Below are positions 24,104 through 37,899 of a stretch of 64,000 bases of DNA, piece by piece; positions within the stretch are counted from its first letter, which is position 1; every line of letters starts with the position of its first letter. The notes under the pieces were generated by a model that was not told the DNA's origin, searched no databases, and was given only the letters and a program-made list of their open reading frames with translations. This stretch comes from Odiellus spinosus (lineage: Eukaryota; Arthropoda; Arachnida; Opiliones; Phalangiidae): positions 12,983,320 through 13,047,319 of the forward strand of contig OY987230.1 of assembly GCA_963920705.1 (NCBI GenBank). Direction: 5' to 3'. The position numbers and the translations under genes were made by a program.

Positions 24104-24903
24104 CTCGAGACTTTATCAAAAAGGCTTTCTGTAAAAAAGTTATCTTGGTAGCAATTTGTTAGAAAAAATTCATATATCATTCTCTAAAGTTTAATACAAT
24201 GTGGAAATCCATTTTTAGCTTCAATTTCTAAGCGTCTGGATTTACGTCAAGGATTTCAACCAATGAAATTGTTCAATATAAGTCTGCAAGACTCAATTTT
24301 CGAAACAAAGAAAAATACAAAGGGTCGTTTCAGATCGTATAAAGTTTAAAGGGGACAAAGGAGCAGTACAAATGTTTAAAAAGGCTTAATCACTCAATTT
24401 TTGAGCCATTCTCGTTACACGTAAGTTTAGGAGACCTGACATTCTGTAAAAGGGTTCTAGTGGAGATTGAAAATGGTTAGTATGTCAGAAGACCGCAAAA
24501 GAGGGGCTCTATTCATTTGTTAAAAAGCGATTATCCCTTTTTTAAATTAAGACCTTTGACCAATGAACTGAGTGTCTACTTAATTTCAAACCACACTAAG
24601 CCTAACTCTAAATAAATAATAATTAATGCACTAATCAGACTTACGACATTCTCGCGCTAAGTTAGTAATGAGCCGAGATGGAGGCACATTCGGTTTCGCT
24701 CGTCGGAATCGGACTGAGACAAAAATATTAATAAATGAAACTGTACATTATATTCATGATCAAATACCAACGCGTTGCTCAGAAATAAGCCCAATACCAA
24801 AGCCACGACTTAAGAAAATATATACTAGTATTCAAGAGCAGTTTGTAGAACTATTTCTGTATCAATCCGACTCAGCTTTTCACATTATGTCAGTTCATCT
24901 TAA

Positions 24904-25344
24904 AGAGAGGGTGAAGAGGAAAATTAAGTTATTTTTATATCGATTTTATACTATTTAAAACAAGATTTGTTCAGCAATTGTTCAATTCAGGAAAAAAATT
25001 GGATTCATATTTTGGTATTCAATAAAAAGGAGAACCTTAGAATAATACGAAAGATTCCCAACCTTTGGCTTCACGATTGTGAGCGTTAAAATAATCAAAA
25101 ACGAGATTTAGCGCGATTCAAAGAGTGCATGCCAAAGCACGGGTCAAGGAGATTTTATTAAGGCAAAGGTGGGCCTACTTTAGATTAATCGGATTTCTTC
25201 TTTTTAATTCTATGCCAAAAATCAAACGGTTTCAGATTTTTTCGTACAATTCAGAGACACTTCCTCAATATTTTATAACGCAAGCGTGTCTTATTTATAG
25301 GAGAGTCGATAAAAAAAACAATTTATTTCCCTTTCACTTTCCCT
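24904..25344. mobile_element. TTAA-flanked MITE, family 2
   Basis: 441 bp between TTAA at 24900-24903 and TTAA at 25345-25348. The left end reads AGAGAGGGTGAAGAGGAAAA and the right end CACTTTCCCT. The interior contains the AACGAGATTTAGCGCGATTC and GCCAAAAATCAAACGGTTTC segments shared with 48768-49250. It overlaps the end of a 96-codon open frame, which argues against that frame being a gene. Confidence 0.75.
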
Positions 25345-25349
25345 TTAAC

Positions 25350-26760
25350 AGAAGTATATACGCAAATATGTCAACATGTACTAATATTGGGCAATAAAAT
25401 CAGACTATATATTTCCGTGTGCTAACAAATCAAGGTGAAATAGACTATACATAAAGGGCAGAAAATAACACATATCGGCAATAGCAAAATAAAATTCAAT
25501 GGATAACTTTTTCGTTCCAAAAAAAAAATCTAATCGATTTTTTTTATCCCTTTCTCAATCTCTCCTTCAGAAAAGCAATTTCCTTGATAAATTATTTAGT
25601 AAATATAAAAAAGAACAAAAATGGTTTTCGTGCCATTTAGGATTGAGATTTTAATTCCCAGGAGCAGAGCTGTTGCTGCACGTAGGATTTACTTTGAATT
25701 ATTTAATCACTTTCGTCAATTCAGTATAACTGTTTGAGTGCAAAGCTTGTTGTGGTAATTTTACGCATTCCAATTTACCGATTCCAATTGATTTGGCGCA
25801 TGCATATTTAAATTCGCGCGCATCTCCTCTTAGTCCCTACCAGTGTCTTGGATGGCTTTATAATAGCCACGTGACTATTGCCATGACGTACTAGTATGTA
25901 GGGATGTTTGGTTCCATAAAATTTCCATTTGGTTTTAACGATATATGGGTGTTATCCCCAATTAAATAATAATTATATCATTACACCATTACACGAAAAG
26001 CGTAAGTTCTTTTGCAATAGTAATTGACCAATTATAAATGTGGTCTGATTTTAGAACACTATATAGATGAAGCGTCTTATAATATATAGTTAATGGTCTA
26101 GCTGCGCTATAGCTTTCTTGACATTTAGTCATTATCCGAGTATGAGTGATAGTGTCCGAGAAATTAACGATGGACCTCGAAATTTACATCCCAAAATCAT
26201 CCCTCAAGACTTAGCTAGTGAGCGACCCAATATATATGTATAATGATAAAAGCATAAAGCGAGACACATCCTCCACCCCCGCCCCCGAATCTTAACGAAA
26301 CTTCTATAAGGAGGCTCGAGGGCACGAAATGTCATTATTCCATTTCTCATCTTATTTTACTTTTCGCCCTATCTAAAGTGTCTTAAAAGGGATTAAATTT
26401 ATACGCAGCCTGAAGAGAAAATTGTCTAATTTTAGAGAGCCTCTATAAGCAACTTTGGCTTGGTTGAGGATTAAAGTCTATACATATTTAAAGCCTCTAT
26501 AGATTTTAGCAATATTCCGTGTGGTTTAAAAGGGCGGTCATATAATTCCCAGTATTATACTCTTTGAATTATGTTTGGAAGTAAATTAGCTATTCCCATA
26601 TATGTGTGCCTATTTATATACGACTTTTATTCTACATAAAAAGAACAATACTTAGTTTTTACGAGGGATTGACACTTAAACCGTTGCGCTACGAATTTAC
26701 TACAGTTGTAAATTTCAATTTTCCACGAAGACTATAAATGTCGAAGGATTGCGTTTTAGC
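25350..26760. other. Intergenic sequence
   Basis: No gene was recognised. A CACGTG-containing stretch with a nearby TGACGTA at 25868-25890 resembles one at 50685-50710 and another near 38055, and may be part of a dispersed repeat. Confidence 0.3.
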
Positions 26761-26790
26761 CGCCTATTTTGTTACGGTGACAGCTTCACT
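26755..26790 (-). mobile_element. Solo MITE end, TTAA family 3 (reverse orientation)
   Basis: GTGACAGCTTCACT followed by TTAT is the reverse complement of the family 3 terminus seen at 4864, 32961 and 37788. The expected TTAA carries one change here. The partner end was not found. Confidence 0.4.
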
Positions 26791-26799
26791 TTATGAAAA

Positions 26800-28180
26800 T
26801 TTACGACAATATACAAATTACAAATACTAGTAACTATACTTTTACTGTTAGAAATGATTTAATTAACCGTCCCAACTCTGATCGCCTGGAAAGGTATACT
26901 CCTCTAAGGGTAGGATATTTTAATTTCATATTTATTTTTTATTACGCTCCTGTAGAAGTGTTTCAACCACTATGCTTCAGTGTTCGCGGGAAAGCACACA
27001 TTTCACATCCCTTTGACACACAATTTAGTTCAGTTTTAGAGCTTTTAAGTGTTCAAGTTATGGTTTACCAACACTAACAATTACCAGCAACAATGGGAAA
27101 ATGAAGTTGGATAAATGTTTTTTTATCGATTCCACTACTTAAATTAAGACAGTTTCCAAAGTATCACCAAAAATAAATAAAATAACAGAAAGTCTAGGGG
27201 AGGAATATTCACCGTAATAAAAACTCATCCTGAGCCGTTAAAAATATTGTCTGGGGACGCGAAAAGAAAAGAGATAGTTTTTCCTCGTTATGTGTACGCT
27301 AGATCGTAAGCTTTCAGACTCGAGATATTTCCGGGGTCAGATTACCTCATAGAAATAGATTTTTATTGACTGGCGCTATATCACGTGTCTTTAAGAACGT
27401 CAGTCTTATGACTCGTCTTAGACTTTTGGTATCGCTCAATTTTGCATGAAACAAATCCGAAAAGACTAGATTTAGGAAACCAATTACAAGACGTCTTAAT
27501 AAAAAAAATCCGTTACAAATCCTAAATATCATGCTCTATAATTGTGTCGCATTATGTAGCACGTTTGGGTGTCACAGAACATGTTGCGTGGATTTTATTA
27601 AACCAAAGAAGAACTGAGGGGTTTTAACTTGTCTAAATCTGACTATCTTATCTTTACATAGCCTATCATTAACAACTAGAATGTCATTCGATTTTAAACA
27701 CACAACAAATCACAGTACATTTAAATATAGACGACAACCGTAAATCCTCAAGTCAAGAACAAAGCATCGGTGTCTTCAATCCAACACAGGGCGATACAAA
27801 AGTGTTACAACACAACACCTGCCTTCAATTTCATCCCGGGCTTTCTTAGCAAACAACAAAGCATCAATGGTACTATCTTGACCTTAAAACCAATCTATAC
27901 AATCCTTATAACGACAATTCGAAATCCGCCTACTCTACCCACCCTAAACTAACCTATATACACACACACACCTTCTTCCTTACATTCATATACAAACCAT
28001 TCGGATCTTAAGCGAGGCTACCTTTACGGAAAGTTGATGGGTGTCTAGAATGGGATAGGAGGCCTAGATATTGTATTCCGTATACGACCAAGGCTAAAGT
28101 GGCTATATAGAGCCGTGAGCCAGCAACCAAGGCGTATAATTTCTATTTTTTCTTCCGTATCTTGTCGTACAATAACAGAA
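26800..28180. other. Intergenic sequence
   Basis: No gene was recognised. A CTCCTGTAGAAGTGTTTCAA segment at about 26947 resembles sequences near 37627 and 58212, indicating an old dispersed repeat of undefined limits. Confidence 0.3.
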
Positions 28181-28189
28181 CTGTGTATA

Positions 28190-28370
28190 ACGCCGGATCG
28201 AACTTCTAGAGCGCTGGGCGCGCGCACGCACAAAAGTTTTCTATATAACAGTATCGAAAGAGAGAGAGATCGACTATATACAGCGGTACAGCTAGAAAAT
28301 GCGAGGGTAAGCATGGGGGAATAACACGCGCTTAACCAGCACAGAAAGGGAGCTACAAGGAGCGAGAGAT
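28190..28370 (+). promoter_or_regulatory. Possible promoter-like CpG and GA-repeat stretch
   Basis: A short GC-rich patch (GCGCTGGGCGCGCGCACGCAC) is followed by TATATAAC (28241-28248) and a run of GAGAGAGA. This looks like a core promoter with GAGA sites, perhaps an alternative start for the gene with an exon at 30636. It rests on composition and motif only. Confidence 0.25.
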
Positions 28371-28379
28371 AGAGGTTCT

Positions 28380-29930
28380 TTCTTTACAATAATGTAAAAA
28401 TATCATAACTCTAAAAAATCAACTTTTGAGAGAGATTTTTATCTAGGAGAAATGTTTGTTTACATTTAGGCAGGAGCGCCGCGAAGATTCACGGTCGGAT
28501 TAAGCAAAATTTTGCTCAGGGGCCAAAATGGTATAGATACCCTAATTTAAAACCCTTGTTCGATAAACACTTATTGCCTTAAATTAAGTGTGCTCCTAAT
28601 AACCTTGCGCACGGGGACCATGCCCCATCTTTAATTCTGTCTTGCTAAGATGTGTCAATTGGAAGCGATAAGCATCCATTTATTTCCACTTAAAACATTA
28701 ATTTTACCAAGGAAAACCGTTTGCCAAACGTTTGTTAGCTCGTATCAATTTAAGCTTCGTTTTTGAAACTTGGTTTAGGAACCTCCCCCTTGCCTAAGGG
28801 CAAGCCGATAATGAAATCAGAGAAATAACTACTAAGAAATGGAGGAAATATTAGAAATGAGAAGAAATCGAGGGAATATTGGAAATATTATGAATTACAA
28901 GACATTTTGGAAAAAAAAGGAAATATTATAAACCAGAAAAAAATTCGCAGGAAATTAGAAATCTGTTGCACATTTTTCAGGAAAAAGTATAGCCCCTCGC
29001 TCTGTCCCCATGGCTTCGCCCTACATTCGGAGTATTCCAAGAGTCTGTCATTTGCTAGTTTTGTGAAAAAGATTTGGAGATTTTGACATTTCAAAATTGT
29101 TATGGGAATCTTGAGATTTGAAGATATCAATATTAAATTTCTATATAGATTTTGAGATTCGACAGAACTATACGGAATTTTGAGACGAGGCCGACCTCTT
29201 CGGAGAGCCTCAATCTCATATAATATTAACTAGGAATACGTTCGAGTAGGGGGCCAAGCCGGAAGTGAATGTTTCCATTGTGTGGAATCAAAAACTAACT
29301 TCGATCTCATGATCTAACAGATTGAGCTCGGCAATTTCGACTAAAATAAGATCAAGTTATTGCATTTTATCAAGGATTTGACGTATGAATATGCAAGTAT
29401 AAACGTATTTAAATCTGTATTTTATTTTTAAATGAGTTACGGTATAATAACAAAAAGATTCGCCATAACTTAAAACAGAAGAAATAAAAAAATTTTATCT
29501 ACCGTTTTAATTAATCTATGGGCTTAAATAATTGTATCTGAATATATTTTAATCTCAAAGGCCTCGAAATGTTCATAGAAATTAATATTAAAATTCAAAA
29601 TAATTTCCCACAAACTAAGTTTTGAATTGAAATTCTACAAAAGTCTTTACGTATTTTAAAATTACAATTGTGCACTCATATTCTGGATTACCTAAAATTA
29701 ATATTTCAATGCACTAGACTGAGATTTAAAAAAAGATAAAATGAATTTTAATAAAAAATTTATATTTTTTCAATTCATAAACTTGGCAACCCAAAATCAG
29801 AGACACAATTTTGATAGATTTCTGTTATTGACATCAAAATTTCAGAATGAGATTGATGAGAAGTCAAATTCTCTTCAAAAAAGGCTACTCAATATTCTAA
29901 GAAGCGAGTTACCATATTATTACATTCTGA
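28380..29930. other. Intergenic sequence
   Basis: AT-rich with no recognisable coding sequence or element. An 80-codon minus-strand frame at 29130-28888 has no domain. Confidence 0.35.
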
Positions 29931-29939
29931 TAGCGTTTT

Positions 29940-30635
29940 GAGCTCCACGAAAAAGAGTTTTAGCGTCGGCGCTATCGGTTCGTGAGAAAGGGGGTGGCAA
30001 ATCGTTTCTCTCTCTCTCTCCTTCTCAGTCTGACCACTTTAACCAGAGTCTAGCTGAGAGAATAGTCACGAGCCAGCCCTCATCGGTATCGGAAGTATAT
30101 ACAATCGGGCTCGGTCGGGACACTGTTGTTTCGTGTTAGTTCCCCCTTTTCAAGAGTTATGGAACTAAACTCGCGAGGAACTGCGGACGTGGACGCGAAA
30201 ACGTATCCTTACGAGCCATCCTCGAAAAACTGTCACCCATAAAACACGGGCTCAACTCGGCGTGATTGTGTTCGCGCAATTTAATCCTTGTTTTGCCCCA
30301 CCTCCGCCCACCCGAAAAAACAAAAAAAAAAAAAAAAAAAACAACACCGCCAACGCGAACCTAAAGACAAACGCTTTGTAGCAAGGTGTTACGATAAATG
30401 GTTGTAGATTAGCCTAGAAAGGTTGTATATACTAACGCGTCCCAAGTTTTTTTCTCGTTTCGGTCGCTAATAGCAACGCGCCGCGTGGATCGTTTTATTG
30501 ATATCAACACGGCGGTCTCGCGTCCAGGTTTTAGGAAAAAAGAAATAAATAAACATAAACTATCCTCTTGGGGGGAGGCAGTGTCGCGTTGATAACTTTA
30601 CGCTTGAGAAAGCCCCAAAAACCCACCTTAAAACG
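29940..30635 (+). promoter_or_regulatory. Promoter and 5' leader region of the RRxS-rich gene
   Basis: Base composition shifts abruptly to higher GC and many CpG at about 29940 and stays so to the end of the exon at 31169. The region holds a CT repeat (about 30006-30028) followed by CAGTCTGACC, and several other CpG-rich blocks. It lies directly before the first ATG of the exon at 30636. Promoter function is inferred from position and composition. No TATA box was identified. Confidence 0.5.
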
Positions 30636-31169
30636 ATGTTCGTACGAAAAGGAACGACTTGCCATCGCAAGGGGAGCCGGCGCAACTCTTTACAAGTTCC
30701 CGGCGGGGCTTCGCGTCGGGCCAGTATCGCCAGTACGACCTCGGCGGCGGGATCAAGAAGGCCTTCGGCATCGCCATCAGTCTCTCCTAACACTTTGAGA
30801 ACATCGGCAAGCGCCAACGTATTCGCTTCCTCTACGAGGGACTTGTCCCCCGGACAGCCGGCGGCCCGAAGAGTATCCGACGCCGGTGGTCGGAGAAGCG
30901 TCTCGCCTCGTAATAGTTTAACCCCACCGACCAGCGCCGGATATCAACAGACGTCTCCATGCGGTGGTAGGCCCAAATCGCCTTCGTTGACTGGTTCGGC
31001 CGAAGTGGCCATCAACGCCTTCTTGTCCATACAAGACGCTCAGAGAAAATCGCCGAGGTCGACCCCGAGAGGTACCCCGAGAACATCCCCACGCACGACT
31101 CCCAGAACTTCCCCAAGGGCATCTTTGGCCGTTCCTAAAACCGAAGAAGAACGTAGAAGGTCTAGTACG
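30636..31169 (+). CDS. First coding exon of an unidentified Ser/Arg/Pro-rich protein
   Basis: 178 codons from ATG 30636 to a strong donor ACG|GTAAGT at 31169/31170, phase 0. The reading frame stops 3 codons into the intron, so the gene must continue elsewhere. The sequence is low in hydrophobic residues and likely disordered. It holds a series of RRxS motifs (RRNS, RRAS, RRPS, RRVS, then RRSVSPRNS and RRRSS near the end), the consensus for PKA and related basophilic kinases. It also holds a repeated TPRTSPR tract around residues 145-168. One short stretch, EVAINAFLSIQDAQ, could be helical. I do not recognise the family. A regulatory or cytoskeletal protein with a phosphorylated N-terminus is likely. 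GC and CpG content are far above the surroundings, as expected for a promoter-proximal exon. No downstream exon was found in this window. Confidence 0.7.
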
Positions 31170-32950
31170 GTAAGTTGATTAACCTAGATGTATCATTACT
31201 AATAACTTTAAATGTAAAAGTAGACTGTCCTCGATAAAGTATTAAATTTTTCGACCCTTTCATAGCCAACAAGATGTTTTATATCACTCATGTCTTGGCG
31301 CCTTAACTATTGTGACATGAAGGGTCAAATATTATATAGATAGCCTCACGATAAAGCCAAAAATTATGATAATTTAAAAAACAATTATTCAGCGTAACGT
31401 TTCCCCAGAATGTTTTACCCTGAAGTTCCTAAACCCAAGTGGAATTTGTCAATGTGTGTATATAGATGTAATTGCTTGTGTTCATTCAACGTATCTTTAA
31501 GTTGGCGAAACTTTTACCAGCAAGCCGTTAGTGTAATTACGGTAAAAAACACCAAATTCTCAAATGTCCGATCCCAAGTTCATAGTTGTCATTCAAACCA
31601 GATATCCAATAATCTAGCGGCACGTGCAAAGTGTCTAAATATGAAGTGTAATTACATGTTTTAACTGAGAACTTCGTCTAAGACAAAATATATAACTATA
31701 AATATAAATAAGAACTAAATTCTCAATTCCGTTAGAAGTGCCTGTGAGTTGAGTAGACGGTATTATTACACTAAATTGAAAAAGGTCGATAAAACGAGTA
31801 CAACCACTTAAACACAGTAGACTTAAGTGAAACTCATTTTCCCAGTTCTCCTGTTCATGCTAAGTTTACAAGAATTGTCTTAATTCTAAAGGTTAAACAT
31901 TGTGTTTCGATCGGCCTCAGATTTCGTTGTTTTGCAAATTGTTCTTGAACTACTCAAGCTTCTTCGCCAATTACTTTTCTTTGAAGCACCTGCTTGGGTA
32001 TAAAATACCTTCCCCTTTCATTGAAGGGGAGAATGAAACTTAGTCGCAAATTGGTTTTAGTTAATGAAGTAGGGTACGAATAGTTTCTATATCCTCTAGC
32101 TCCAAAGTAGAAAGTTAAAATTTTATTTTTTCGCCTCATCCAATAAGATGGGAAAAATAATTAGTAGTTTTGCTCTTTAAAACTCTAAAATACCATGGAG
32201 CAAAATACAGAAAGCCAACTTCGCCTTTGAAGAGGTGAAAGGCGGAATTGTGAGCGGGTATTTCGTATATATATATATCTTAAATATTATAATAAGAGTT
32301 GTCGTTTAAATTAAATTGAAAAAAGTTACCGTTAAAATTAAATTGGTAAGCTTTCTCGTCAAATTTAAATTGATGAGCCTACCTATATATTTTTGACATT
32401 TTCATTTTGGAAGTTTCATATGAACGCCTCAAGCCAGAGGCATACAATTTGGAATATGTCTACCTTTCGTATGAAACTTATCGATAATTACGTTACAGAA
32501 ATTGACTGTCATATATCGATTACTTGTATATTTTTGACAATTTAATTGAAATTTTAATGTTTTTAAAGTCGTTTATTTAATTTAATCCTAAAAAAGTACC
32601 CCAAGATTATTAATTTATTTTATAAGGCTTAATTTAATTAATTTATATTAGAACGTTATTACCCAAGTCAAAAGCGCATTAAATGTTTAACAAGCCCAAA
32701 AGAAGGTTCATCTCTGCGTAGAACGTTTTTGGAAAATTCGCGTTAAAATGAACCATTTTTCAATATCCTTTTAAAACAAGCGCAACTTTTTCAATGCACC
32801 GCTGAAATTGAGATCATTAAAATATACGGAAAAGGTCCTAAAACTACCTGCCTCCAAAGTATAGTAATGAAGGCTGCATGGTTAAACCATAATGATGTGA
32901 ATTAACTACAAAAAACTTCGTTTAAGGGCAGTTGAAAAACATTTTTAAGT
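31170..32950. other. Presumed intron sequence downstream of the RRxS-rich exon
   Basis: Starts with the GTAAGT donor. AT-rich, with no convincing downstream exon. A segment at about 31885-31950 resembles 34025-34090 and 40680-40735 (shared CATTGTGT and TTGCAA motifs), so an old dispersed repeat is present. Confidence 0.35.
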
Positions 32951-32960
32951 AATTTTTTAA

Positions 32961-33040
32961 AGTGATGTTGTTACAATTTTCCTTTGAAGGTCTATGAATT
33001 ATATTTTTAGCTTTTTTATACTATTAAATAATTTAAAAAC
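32961..33040 (+). mobile_element. Solo MITE end, TTAA family 3
   Basis: AGTGATGTTGTTAC follows TTAA (32957-32960). The next 70 bases, including TTTGAAGGTCTATGAATTA and TTTTTAGCTT, resemble 37788-37870. The far end is undefined. Confidence 0.45.
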
Positions 33041-33049
33041 CTATATATT

Positions 33050-36000
33050 TAAAATTGTATACCCTTTGACAAACAAATATTTGAAGGAAGACACTTACGC
33101 AGCTCAAGAGAGAGCAGAAAATAAATATAAAAAATATATATTTTTAGTACATTTAAAATAATTTTAAGTTTCTTATTAAATATTAGGCCTAATTTATTAT
33201 TTTTATAAAATATGAAGTTTAAATTCAAAATCCTACTCTTGCTATTTCGATCCTATAAAATTATTTTCATTTTGGGATTTTAATTATATACAATTATACA
33301 AATTCTATAATGACCGGAAGATAGGAATTGGTCTATACGAAAGAGAAATTCTATCTGAACTGAATTAAATTAATGAATGAATGTATTTTTTAATTCGCGT
33401 AACATCTGTTATCGAAATATGGCACAATTTGACACTAATAACGAATCGAAATAGAATTAGTTTTCGGCCGCCTTGTAATAATACCATTGTTCGAGTGGAA
33501 TCTCATTATACGCAATATTTCTTTAGCTAAGCTCAACACAAAGACTACGTAGGATTTTCTCCCAAAGAAGAAACTAGGACATTTTAGTTATTCCTACAAA
33601 TGAGACACGGAGGTTAAGAACAATTGTTTTCGACCTATTCCTTATCTTCCATCCCATAGAAAAAAAAGAGCTTAAATATAAAATATATTATATTGGAAGC
33701 TTATATATAAATGTATTCTTGTACAAGGAAGCGTTAATATAATTAATACCATCGTAGAAAGATCATAATGTATGGATGCGTGTTTTAATAAACAGCTTCT
33801 CTAAGGATAGACAGCTGGCAGATAAAGTTCAAAGTTGTTTTAGCAATAACTTAACCTAGCGTCCGCAATAGGAAAACCTATATTTGCTGGATCAAATTGA
33901 ATGCTGAAGCCTGAAGGGTTACAATCCCCAATCGAACGCTAGTTTCGACTTATATTCCTGGAATTTTACTTGAATTCTAGATACGGGGATAGTTATCTTC
34001 AAGCGGAAATTGCATCACTCTTTGAGTTTAAACATTGTGTATCAAACCACCACAGATTTTCTCATTTTGCAACTTCTCTTGAACTTTTAAGGAAGCCCAG
34101 CTGTATAGCTATGGTTTATTTACTGATAAAAAAGTCTTTGTTATTCACTTTTTGGGCAACACCCCCATTTCTCTCGCTCTTGAAGCTGTCCGTCGTAGAA
34201 GTTTGACCCTCTAAAAGGGGACAGACGCCTAGAACTCCGGGCCGACTGGTTTAGCTTCTTTTTTAATGACTATTAATTAATCCAAGATGCATGCATTAAT
34301 CTAAAACTTTAACAAGCTTTTATAATAGAATTTCTTAAAAAATTGCATGGAAAAAATACTTTCCAGCCGCTATACTCTGTAAAGACGTCACTGTGTCAAA
34401 ACAGTCAAGACACTCCTTTCACGTAACTCCTCTAGGTTAGCTTAAGTTTTCAGTCCAAAACAGGCCTATATATTACTTGTGTATACATATAGAGTATAAT
34501 TTGAAATATATACATATATAAAACATATGTCAAGCTTACTCGAGACCTGAGCTGGACGTTGTCCAGAACTACAACTAAAGTATGCGCAACAATTACAGTT
34601 CAACTGATGACTGAAAGACAATAGAGTGAAAGGCATGGAAAAATAAATGTATTTATAACAAGAACAAGACATTAGTCTAGCTCCCCCTTTTCTTTATATT
34701 GTCTCAAAAACATTGGACATTCCTTTTTTTACACTCAGGAATTTGGAAATTTGTAAGATTCGCTACTGTTGTATTCTGGTACTGGAATGACGCGCTCATC
34801 CTCACGGCAAAAGAATGAAGAACATAATCCGCGGTATTAAATCTAATTGAAATTCTTTCGTCTCGGAAAATTCCATTCGTTATTAGAGATACTAGAGTAA
34901 GAGCGAAAGAGGATTACTAGTCTAGTAATTCCATGGCTCATCATAAAAGAATTCTAGGATCACAAGGAGAGGAAAAAAATTAAGCTAGGAAACTCAACAA
35001 AATAACTCAACAACGCAACAAACCGAAAATTAATTTATTATATTCTCCTTGTTCACGAGAAGTTCATAAAAAACTACTTTAACCCCATGCTATTTAATAT
35101 CGCGTATTACTCCGCCTTGGTTTTAGTTATTTTTCAAAAGTAATTAAATATAACGATCAACGGCATAATTCCAGAATAAACCACGTATAACAAAACCGCA
35201 TCTTTAAATTCTTGTATAAGGAAGAACAAAAGAGCTTAATTTCTTATAAGGTTCGTTATAATAAGGTACCCTTTGAAATAATACTAACATAAGTGGATCA
35301 TCTCTAAGCTAATGGACAGGTTGTATTCAATAATGTAGGCAGACTTATTTTACAAGATAAGAAAAAGGAAACTTTTCATTTTTGACCTCCGGTTCTGGAG
35401 AAAAGATAACCTTCCGCAGGAACATTACCCATTGGCTAAATACTGTTTCCCTGGCAACCACGTTCAGAGGGGTTTATAAGGCTTCAGCCAAAAATTGAAG
35501 ACTTTTTATCATAAGAATAGGGCAAAATATGGACCATAATTATAAAGATACAGAACCAAGGAAAAAACTAAATGAGATCTTTATCCTCGCTAATCATTTA
35601 TCCTATATAAGTTCGTGAGCCTCAAGGTGCCACGTTTCAAAATAAAAGAGTGGTCAAAATCCTAATCTTGAATTATTTTTCGCGAAAGATTAATTGCTAC
35701 AGATAGTGGCTACAATTCTTCCAACAAATAATGTGAAATCGTGGCTTCACTCGGACTACGCATCAGGAGCCAGTGTTGGTATTGAAAAATTTTATTAGTG
35801 TCGCCCACGACTGCACTTTCCACGAAATTCAATGATTTGATTTTGGTGTCGTTCAATTAGTGTTGGCCAAAAGAAGTTATCTAATATAGCTAATGGCGTT
35901 CGTGACACTGATAATCTTCCCTATTTTCCAGTTGGATTATATCGTGTAACACTCCGGCGTCACTTTTTAAAAACACTGGTCTATTCCTAGTGTGAAAAAA

Positions 36001-37780
36001 AAAAAAAAAATCTGGAGCAACACTGTTGCACGTTTTGAGCCAAAGGTTTCCCACTAATGACTATCAGTATTTTTAGTTTTTTACCCACCCAAAGCAGAAA
36101 ATTCAGGGTGCATATTTCGATTATATTGGAATTTAAGGTCCAGGTTTAGTGGTTTAAGCCCCGTCATAAAATTTTCATTTCACAATAAAAACTTCATTCC
36201 ACCGTCTCTTTAACTAAAAAGATTTTAAAAAACGTATGGCGTGGAATAAATCTGGGATTTCTTTTCAAGGGCTCATCTAAAACTTTCGAAGGGATATTTA
36301 AACGCATCAAGAAGTATTTTTTAAAGGCTCAAAATAAGCAAGATACGGGTAAGTTTAAATACACCTTTCAAGCGAGGAGAATTGAAACTCACTTTACACA
36401 CGTACACTCTGTGGAAGAGAGAAAGCCCGGGGTCAAGAAGGCGAAAAGGTTATAGTATAAGATGCCCCTTAGCATTATTTCCGTTTTCTAGCCTTAATTC
36501 CGGGATACTTTGTATATAAAAGGAGAGTGAGGAAGATTATTGAAGTTTGGAAGGAGCAATGTATGTTCAGCCTGGGTTAAAAAATAATCGATAAGAGGAT
36601 ATTTAGTCTGAAGAAGAGAAAATAGAAAATGTCAAGGCTCTTCTTTTTTACCGGTCGCTGTCCAAAAACCTATTACGGATGTTCAGTACGTATAGGTCCC
36701 ATCCGTCAATTACGCGCCAATTTCCGTCGTTTTTCGCCCCTTCGTTTTAACCCCGACCTCTTCTTTCACTATAAGTTGGAATTTATTTTCATGATTCGGA
36801 TTTACCGTGGATTTAACAAGAATTTTGAATGATTTTGGTATGAAAACGAAGGCAATTTCAAAACTTTTCATACGTAAACGATAAGTTTAGTCAGAATGTT
36901 TTATCTCCGTTATATTATAATAGCTATTATATTGCAAAAGTCGTTTCCAAAACTACAATAGGTTTGAAGTGTGAATGCAGCTCGATACGATTCATCATCC
37001 TTAAATTAGTTATAATTTAAATAACTACGTAAACAATATTTAATACCATCACACGAGCTTAATTTACACGTTTATTATATCTCTAAGGTTTAGGCAGCTT
37101 TCAGTTCTAAAATAATGGCTTAAATTCTTGTAAACTCGGTTTACTGTGAATCGTCTAGAAAGGGTTGGTCATATGATGGTTAACATCGAAATATAAAACT
37201 CCCCATGGATCTCTCGAGTATGTTAATTGATTTCTCGTTTAATATTGGCTTGTAAGTAAGGAATCGATAGAAAAATCAATTTCTAAGCTTCATTCTCCTT
37301 TTAAAACCTAAAATCCAAAGTTAAATGAAAATCAATATAATTATCTCCTGTGAGTAATCCGAGAGGAAGCGTTTTGAGAGGGAAAGAGAAGCCGCTAAAT
37401 AAGGTAATTAAATTTCTTACAATTTATAAAATTAACAACTATTTTAGAAAATAAGTTATTTCGTAAATAAAATTATTAATTATCCTTCTTCATTGCAAGG
37501 TTTTATGACATCTCTGCACAAATAAAATTGCGCAATTGAGGATAATATGAAAGTCTCGACCGTTTCTAAGATAATATTTGAGATATTCTAGCTTAGCTGT
37601 ATCTGCATTATGAAATAACGTTAACTCCTGTAAAAGTGTTCCATTTGTAAGACTTCGGTGTTCAGGGAAAAGAATCTGACAGGAGACGGTATAAAATAAC
37701 ATTTCAAAACGAGTTGGAATCGGGCACAAAACTAAACATCCATTATTTCAAAGTAAACAAACAGATAATGGGTAATAGAA
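33050..37780. other. Long stretch without supported genes
   Basis: AT-rich sequence with scattered short open frames that lack domains, paired splice sites or composition change. A short patch at 36410-36760 is slightly richer in GC but shows no recognisable coding. Confidence 0.35.
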
Positions 37781-37787
37781 AGGTTAA

Positions 37788-37870
37788 AGTGAGGCTGTCA
37801 CCTGCTTTTTTCGAAGGTATATGGATTACATTTTTAGCTTCATATTTATATTATTAAAAACCGATATAAA
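37788..37870 (+). mobile_element. Solo MITE end, TTAA family 3
   Basis: AGTGAGGCTGTCACC follows TTAA (37784-37787). It is the best-preserved left end of this family, resembling 4864 and 32961. The far end was not located. Confidence 0.45.
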
Positions 37871-37899
37871 AACTTTTACACCTCATACGTTTTAAACAA

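Noticed and set aside
24668..24958. 96-codon open frame (+)
   Set aside because: Its last 55 bases run into the TTAA MITE at 24904-25344, and no domain or splice site supports it.
30560..30817. 85-codon minus-strand and 76-codon plus-strand frames over the RRxS-rich exon
   Set aside because: Shadows of the GC-rich exon; the frame used at 30636 has the strong splice donor and coherent low-complexity composition.
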